NCBI GenBank assembly: GCA_050942895.1
Contig: JBMNOE010000017.1
Span: 1 to 55,450 of the forward strand
Reading direction: 5' to 3'
DNA length: 55,450 bases
Source of the DNA: JBNRMR01 sp050942895
GTDB taxonomy: Bacteria; Bacillota; Clostridia; Christensenellales; UBA1750
Shown here: positions 50,809 to 55,450 of the stretch, piece by piece
Position numbering within the stretch: the first letter of the stretch is position 1
Layout of the letters: every line of letters begins with the position of its first letter
Notes under the pieces: model-generated
The model's input: the letters and a program-made list of their open reading frames with translations, nothing else
What the model was told of the DNA's origin: nothing
Databases searched by the model: none
Made by a program: the position numbers and the translations under genes

Positions 50809-52057
50809 TCTTGCGCATTTCCTTTGCTTTTTTAACTTCCTCCACGAGGGCGCTTCTTTTGTTCTCCAACTCGCCGTCCATAACCATTTCCAAAAGGATA
50901 TTCAGCGTCCTGCCGATTTCCCTGCCCGGCGGATGGCCCAAGGCCAGCAGATCATGTCCGCTTATTTCCAGATCAGTCAGTTGAAAGCATTGCTTTGTGC
51001 TGATTATGCGTGAGAGGGCGTCCTCCTGCCGGGTCATATCTTCGCCCAGAGCTTTTTTCACGGCAATTATTCTGAGAGCCTGTTCTGCACCCACCTTATT
51101 CAAAAGCCGCTTCAGCCGCCCTTCATCGGGTGAAATTTCCCGCGCAACGTAGTCCGCCGCCTGCAGGCTGTTTTCGATTATAGTCTTTGGCAGCCGAATT
51201 CCTTCCAGCAAAGCCCTTCCATCGCCCGGATATCCCGCCAGCAAAAGTGCAAGCCTGGCACAAATATCAGCGCTGCCTACCCCCATGCGCTCAAAGCTTT
51301 TGCTGACTGCCGCAATATCGGGCATGGAGGATATGCCCGGCATTGCTTCGTCCAGCACGTCGATATATTCAAGCAAAATCTCTCCCGCATTGACGCCCCG
51401 CAGCAGCCTTTGAAGCTCATTTCCTATGCGCTCCCGGGCGATGTTCGAAAGCAGCTTTTTCTGCCTGCGAATTGCATCGGCAGTTATTTCTTCTATTTGA
51501 AAGCCCAGACAGGCCGCGAAGCGCAGCGCCCTAAGTATCCTAAGACCGTCTTCGCCAAACCGCTTCGATGGTTCGCCCACGCAGCGTATAAGCCGCCTTT
51601 CGATATCCTCACGGCCGGAAAAAAAGTCCACCAGTCCGGCTTTGGGGTTATAGGCCATGGCGTTAATAGTAAAATCCCTGCGCCTTAGATCTTCCCTAAG
51701 GTTTGCGGTAAATTCAACGCTATCAGGGCGGCGATTGTCGCTGTATGCGCCGTCCACCCTATAAGTTGTAATCTCAACAGGGATGTTTTCCCTCTGCCCT
51801 TCTTCAAAAATAACGGTCACGGTGCCGTGCTTAAGGCCGGTTTTTATCACGCGCCTTCCGCTGAAAACCCTCGCGGTTTGCCCCGGCAAAGCGGATGTGC
51901 AGATGTCCCAGTCAGCGGGAGTGCAGCCCAGAAGGCTGTCGCGAACACAGCCGCCGACGGCATAGGCGTCAAAGCCGGCCCTGATAAGGGAAGCGATGGC
52001 TTCGGCAACATATTCCGGCAGTTTTATTTTCATATTTCGCCTTTCAAATGCGTTCAT
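50798..52057 (-). CDS. cca: CCA tRNA nucleotidyltransferase
   Basis: A 419-residue class II enzyme that adds or repairs the CCA end of tRNAs. The palm signature is YAVGGCVRDSLLG followed by DWDICTSA, the two carboxylates of the catalytic pair; then IEVTTYR-type strand (EITTYRVDGAYSDNRRPDSVEF), DLRRRDFTINAMAYNP and the RILRALRFA helix. The C-terminal part has the helical tail of the bacterial type. The start is either ATG 52057 (AAGGAG 11 nt upstream) or eight codons later. The promoter with TATAAT is at 52081. Confidence 0.95.
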   Translation of the reverse strand: MNAFERRNMKIKLPEYVAEAIASLIRAGFDAYAVGGCVRDSLLGCTPADWDICTSALPGQTARVFSGRRVIKTGLKHGTVTVIFEEGQRENIPVEITTYRVDGAYSDNRRPDSVEFTANLREDLRRRDFTINAMAYNPKAGLVDFFSGREDIERRLIRCVGEPSKRFGEDGLRILRALRFAACLGFQIEEITADAIRRQKKLLSNIARERIGNELQRLLRGVNAGEILLEYIDVLDEAMPGISSMPDIAAVSKSFERMGVGSADICARLALLLAGYPGDGRALLEGIRLPKTIIENSLQAADYVAREISPDEGRLKRLLNKVGAEQALRIIAVKKALGEDMTRQEDALSRIISTKQCFQLTDLEISGHDLLALGHPPGREIGRTLNILLEMVMDGELENKRSALVEEVKKAKEMRKNDI

Positions 52058-52080
52058 GCTTTCAAAATCTCCTTGGGGAA

Positions 52081-52109
52081 ATTATAGCATAACAGCGCTC
52101 CCGCCACAA
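52081..52109 (-). promoter_or_regulatory. promoter of cca and the U32 gene
   Basis: The minus strand reads TTGTGG (52104-52109), 17 nt, TATAAT (52081-52086), with TGC making an extended -10. Confidence 0.7.
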
Positions 52110-52149
52110 ACCAAAGCTTCCGGACTTTATTCCAAGCATCTTCTCGGGC

Positions 52150-52178
52150 TTGACTGCACTTAGTCACGGAAGTATAAT
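52150..52178 (+). promoter_or_regulatory. promoter of the rhamnogalacturonan-lyase-like gene
   Basis: TTGACT (52150-52155), 17 nt, TATAAT (52173-52178). It is divergent from the cca promoter with about 40 nt between the -35s. Confidence 0.85.
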
Positions 52179-52220
52179 CAAACCATAGCAAAAAAATTTT
52201 CATATCCAGGAGGAAGCGAA

Positions 52221-54473
52221 ATGATTCCAATGCATTTTCCAAAGCTGTCCTGCTTTGAGCGCAGAGGTGAAGCCTGCACAATCGCCAGCCCTCACGCCAT
52301 GGGCAAGCTGAAAAATCCCGAAGATGCGGGCGTGTTTTTCGGCGAAAGCGCTGTGCTTTCCCAGAGCAAAGCCACCGCATTCTGGCCCGACGGCTCTGTA
52401 AAGTGGCTGCTGACTCACTTTCTGGCGGATCTTCCTGCCAACAAGGGCAGCGATGATTACCGTATTGAGCTTAGGAAGGCGGAACTCTCCGGCGCCGCTG
52501 TAAAAACTGCAAAGGCAGAAAAGGGCGAAGGCGGCTGTCTTGTCATCGACACAGGCGCTCTTAATCTGGTTTTGGGCAGCCCGGGCGAGGAGCCGATCCG
52601 AAGCGCCAGCTACGGCGATGTTTCCTTCTCCCAGGGGGAGGTTCAAGGCCCTTCTTTCAAGACCGGCGGTAAGGAATATGCCGCCCTTGTGGGCAATGAC
52701 GGCTGGGAGATAGTCGAGAATGGCCCGGTACGGGTTCTGGCTGTCACAAAGGGCAAGCACAAAGGCAAAGATGGCGAGTGTTTAGACTTTCATCTGCAGA
52801 TATATGCCTATGCCGGCAAGCCGTACGTACAGCTTGAGTACAGGTTTATTAACCTTGAAAAGGATGCTCCCTTATATCCCCTGACGGCCATGCAGATTGC
52901 CATTAAGCCCAAAACAAAGGGTGAAAGCTGCACCATCGCCCATTCAAACTATGCAACCCGCTACAACAAGAGCAACGGCGAAGATATTTCCAGCCTGATC
53001 GACGCCACTTTCCTTAAGTATCTTTCAAACGAGCAGATCTGCGAGATAAGCATGGGCACCTATTTCGCCGACTGGCGCGATAAAAACAGGGGCGTTGCAG
53101 TTACCATGTTCCAGGCATATCAAAATTTTCCCAAGGGCTTTGATGCCAGCTCAAAGGGTATAAATGCGCAGATAATCCCCGGGGTCTGGGGAAATATTGA
53201 TGTACACCGGGGTATGGCAAAAACCCACAAAATGCTGCTGCATTTCCACAAAGCGGACAGCCCCGTGGAGGGCGAAGTCGGCTTCCGCTCACTTCAATAT
53301 AACATGCCCGACAAGCCCGTGATCGGCTGGCGCGCATACAAAGATGCGGGCCTTTACGAGGAATACCTGGGCGAAAAACGGCAGATGAATGTGGAGCTTT
53401 ATCTTAAAGCGCTGGGTGAAAGCACCGCTAGGGCCTTCGGTATGATGCACTGGGGCGATGCCCCCGACAGCGGCTACACGCTGCAGGGACGCGCTCAGGG
53501 TGATTATGTCTGGACAAATAACGAATATGATTTTCCCCATCAGTGCATGATCGAGTTTGCGAGGACCGGCGACAGAGCTTATATGGACAAGCTCCTTGTG
53601 GCCGCCGAACACTGGCGCGACGTGGACGTTTGCCATTCCTGCGACGATCCTTTAAAACAAGGAGGCCAGGTGATCCACTCCAAGGATCACACCAGCAGCA
53701 ACTGCGTACCCTCTCACGAATGGGTGGAGGGGCTGTGGGACTACTACCACCTGACAGGCGACGAATTTGCCAAGGAAGTTGTGATGGGGATCGCAGACAA
53801 CATTCGAAGGGTTCTATTGGAAAAGATATTCCCCATGGAAAGGTACACCGCCGCCAGAGAGGCCGGCTGGGCGCTGCGCTCCTTCTGCGCCATGTATGAC
53901 GAAACTGCTGACGAGCAGTGGCTGGAATATTGCGAGCGCATCGTGGACTATTTTGAAAAATGGACGGATGAATATGGTGCATGGCTGCAACCCTACACCG
54001 ACCACACGATGGTGCGCGTGCCGTTCATGATATCTGTCGCCTGCGTCAGCCTGCACATGTACTATAAGATAAGGCCCAACGAAAGAATAAAGAAGCTGAT
54101 TTTGGGTGCCATTGACGATGTCCTTGAAAACTGCTTCACATATGACGGCACTCTTTACTACAAGGAGCTGCCGAGCCTTCAGCGCAGCGGCACCAACCCG
54201 ATAATTATGCATGCCTTGACTCTGTGCTATTATCTAAGTGGCGAAAAGAAATATCTGGATGCGGGGCTAAATTTCTTTAAGCTTGCCGTTTTTTACGGAG
54301 AGGCGCCCGCCCTCAGCCTTGGAAAGATAGGCGACAAGGACTCTGTTATCTGCTCTGGGCAATCACCAAAGCGCTTTGCGCAAAGCTATCCCTGCATTTC
54401 TATTTATTACAAGGCTGCCATGGACAATGACATGCTGCCAAATGAACTGGCCACGCTCGCTCCTTGGCGCTAA
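52221..54473 (+). CDS. exo-rhamnogalacturonan-lyase-like protein (PcRGLX/YetA type)
   Basis: A 750-residue protein. The N-terminal beta-sandwich carries the block FWPDGSVKWLLTHFLADL, which is the RIFT-barrel signature of the PcRGLX family (exo-rhamnogalacturonan lyases, PL26-related). A second beta domain follows, and the last 330 or so residues form an (alpha/alpha) barrel with EWVEGLWDYYHLTGDE, EAGWALRSFCAMYDET and HMYYKIRPNE. No signal peptide is seen. The catalytic residues cannot be fixed by eye. It has its own promoter and terminator, so it works as a single gene; it would cleave imported rhamnogalacturonan oligomers. Confidence 0.68.
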   Translation: MIPMHFPKLSCFERRGEACTIASPHAMGKLKNPEDAGVFFGESAVLSQSKATAFWPDGSVKWLLTHFLADLPANKGSDDYRIELRKAELSGAAVKTAKAEKGEGGCLVIDTGALNLVLGSPGEEPIRSASYGDVSFSQGEVQGPSFKTGGKEYAALVGNDGWEIVENGPVRVLAVTKGKHKGKDGECLDFHLQIYAYAGKPYVQLEYRFINLEKDAPLYPLTAMQIAIKPKTKGESCTIAHSNYATRYNKSNGEDISSLIDATFLKYLSNEQICEISMGTYFADWRDKNRGVAVTMFQAYQNFPKGFDASSKGINAQIIPGVWGNIDVHRGMAKTHKMLLHFHKADSPVEGEVGFRSLQYNMPDKPVIGWRAYKDAGLYEEYLGEKRQMNVELYLKALGESTARAFGMMHWGDAPDSGYTLQGRAQGDYVWTNNEYDFPHQCMIEFARTGDRAYMDKLLVAAEHWRDVDVCHSCDDPLKQGGQVIHSKDHTSSNCVPSHEWVEGLWDYYHLTGDEFAKEVVMGIADNIRRVLLEKIFPMERYTAAREAGWALRSFCAMYDETADEQWLEYCERIVDYFEKWTDEYGAWLQPYTDHTMVRVPFMISVACVSLHMYYKIRPNERIKKLILGAIDDVLENCFTYDGTLYYKELPSLQRSGTNPIIMHALTLCYYLSGEKKYLDAGLNFFKLAVFYGEAPALSLGKIGDKDSVICSGQSPKRFAQSYPCISIYYKAAMDNDMLPNELATLAPWR

Positions 54474-54501
54474 ACTTTTTCGCAACTGCTATTTCCCCTA
54501 C

Positions 54502-54532
54502 AAAAGCCCCGGTATTATGAGCCGGGGCTTTT
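54502..54532 (+). terminator. terminator after the lyase-like gene
   Basis: AAAAGCCCCGG pairs with CCGGGGCTTTT around a 9-nt loop, followed by TATTTT. Confidence 0.9.
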
Positions 54533-54546
54533 TATTTTCGGTTAAA

Positions 54547-54575
54547 TTGTCTTCTTCTCTTTTCTCTGATAAAAT
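54547..54575 (+). promoter_or_regulatory. promoter of the tyrosine phosphatase gene
   Basis: TTGTCT (54547-54552), 17 nt, TAAAAT (54570-54575), then AAAGGAGGA before the start. Confidence 0.75.
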
Positions 54576-54604
54576 GAATTAAGACATCAAAGGAGGAAGA
54601 TCAT

Positions 54605-55321
54605 ATGTGCAAAAGTATGCTGAGGAGAGTGCCGCTTGAAGGTGCTTTCAACTTCAGAGATTTGGGGGGATACCCAGTTGCGGGCGGCCTTTCAACAAGG
54701 TATGGTGTTTTCTACAGGAGCGGCTGCATCAACGATCTGACAACCTCGGACAAGGAAAAGATCAAGAAGCTGGGCGTAAAAACGGTCATCGATCTGCGGG
54801 GCGAGCATGAGCTGCAATCGCGGCCCGGGGCATTCACGGGGGATGCTGATGTGCGCGTAATAAACATAGATCTTCTCTCAAAGCTTGATCCCAACAGCGT
54901 TTATAAGCACACAACTGATGATCCGAACTTTATCCCTGATTTATATATTACAATGATCGATAGCTGCGGCGAAAAGATAGGCCAGTTCATTAAAGCGGCG
55001 GCGGAAAACGCACAGAGAGGCGCGGTTTTATATCACTGTTCAGCCGGTAAGGACAGGACGGGCATGATATCCATGTTTTTGTTGGGCTTGGCAGGAGTCG
55101 AAAGGATGGATATAGTGGCGGACTATCAGGTGAGCGAGACCTATATCGAGCATGCTTTCCCCGGCGCAAAACACGCCCTTACGTCATCTCCATTGCATAT
55201 CCAAAGAGCTCTGAAATATTTGGAGGATGAATACGGGGGGATCGAAAGGTATGCGCGGACCCACGGCATAGTCAGCAGCGACATCAATGCACTCAGGGCG
55301 ATCTTTCTGGGAAACGAATGA
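54605..55321 (+). CDS. tyrosine phosphatase family protein (Y_phosphatase3 type)
   Basis: A 238-residue cysteine phosphatase. The CX5R signature is HCSAGKDRTG, with C145 and R151. The N-terminus FNFRDLGGYPVAGGLSTRYGVFYRSG is typical of this group, including the SSU72-unrelated family of PF13350 that dephosphorylates phosphotyrosine or phosphoinositide. The general-acid Asp is likely in the DPNFIPDLYITM loop. No secretion signal is visible. AAGGAGGA precedes the ATG by about 9 nt. The substrate is unknown. Confidence 0.9.
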   Translation: MCKSMLRRVPLEGAFNFRDLGGYPVAGGLSTRYGVFYRSGCINDLTTSDKEKIKKLGVKTVIDLRGEHELQSRPGAFTGDADVRVINIDLLSKLDPNSVYKHTTDDPNFIPDLYITMIDSCGEKIGQFIKAAAENAQRGAVLYHCSAGKDRTGMISMFLLGLAGVERMDIVADYQVSETYIEHAFPGAKHALTSSPLHIQRALKYLEDEYGGIERYARTHGIVSSDINALRAIFLGNE

Positions 55322-55362
55322 GCTATCGCTAAAGACCGAGGATGCTGCAGGGGGCGCCCTCC

Positions 55363-55384
55363 GCGTGGCAGGCGCCTGCCACGC
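55363..55384. repeat. 22-bp perfect palindrome at the right edge
   Basis: GCGTGGCAGGC is followed at once by its exact complement. It adjoins a larger hairpin and is preceded by a GGGCGCCC palindrome. Confidence 0.75.
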
Positions 55385-55434
55385 ATTCGTAGTCTGCGCG
55401 GAAGGGCGGACCCTTCCGCGCAGACTACGAATGC
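55383..55434. repeat. 24-bp-arm perfect hairpin at the right edge
   Basis: Arms 55383-55406 and 55411-55434 are perfect complements with only CGGA between them. No T run follows on either side. A further short palindrome (GCGCAAAGCGC) ends the window. This is the strongest secondary-structure signal in the sequence. Confidence 0.85.
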
Positions 55435-55450
55435 CATATGCGCAAAGCGC

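Noticed and set aside
1..55450. CRISPR array, tRNA genes, transposase or integrase, and known defence systems.
   Set aside because: No regularly spaced repeats, no cloverleaf T-loop sequences in gaps, and no coding sequence with the relevant domains.

Overview
The window looks like chromosomal DNA from a Gram-positive anaerobe of the class Clostridia, probably a plant-glycan user from a gut-like or plant-degrading habitat. The grounds are the gene content: YerC/PcrA/LigA synteny, a DUF1836 regulator, an LplABC-type sugar transporter, PotABCD under an XRE-cupin regulator, strong GGAGG ribosome binding sites and TTGACA/TATAAT promoters. TGA is an ordinary stop. A genus cannot be named from the sequence alone. 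Nothing marks the window as phage, plasmid or a recent island.

Region by region. 1-3.9 kb: a strong leftward promoter whose leader resembles a pre-16S rRNA leader runs off the left edge. Next to it are a nucleoside hydrolase, a PepSY-like membrane protein and dnaA, which has no dnaN beside it. 3.9-9.4 kb: a cyclase-family hydrolase, ttcA, sfsA, a metallophosphoesterase, a small P-loop protein and enolase. 9.4-13.1 kb: a lactonase, a decayed methyltransferase, araD and a serine hydrolase. 13.2-17.4 kb: a GH2 beta-galactosidase and a zinc sugar dehydrogenase behind a promoter carrying a perfect 17-bp palindrome. 17.5-31.2 kb, minus strand: an AraC regulator, a lipoprotein-permease-permease sugar importer, two GNATs, a URO-D-fold protein, a GH31 alpha-xylosidase-like enzyme, a GH95 alpha-L-fucosidase, a PPOX-fold protein and an AIR-synthase-like protein, continuing upstream into ligA, pcrA and yerC. 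36.4-43 kb: HAD phosphatase, alpha/beta esterase, second cyclase, PAP2 phosphatase, a tail-anchored zinc-ribbon protein, a GDSL hydrolase and DUF1836 gene fired from back-to-back promoters, and an orphan FeoA. 43.2-47.6 kb: regulator plus potABCD. 47.6-48.7 kb: a graveyard with two broken genes. 48.7-55.4 kb: U32 protein and cca, a large exo-rhamnogalacturonan-lyase-like protein, a tyrosine phosphatase, and a right edge made of nested palindromes.

How the genes may work together. Alpha-L-fucosidase (GH95), beta-galactosidase (GH2) and alpha-xylosidase-like (GH31) are the three activities needed to strip the fucosyl-galactosyl-xylosyl side chain of fucosylated xyloglucan in order. None has a visible signal peptide, and an oligosaccharide importer lies beside two of them, so uptake followed by intracellular trimming is the most economical reading. 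This pathway is an inference; each family assignment is much firmer than the joint pathway. I found no CRISPR array, transposase, integrase, tRNA or recognisable defence system.
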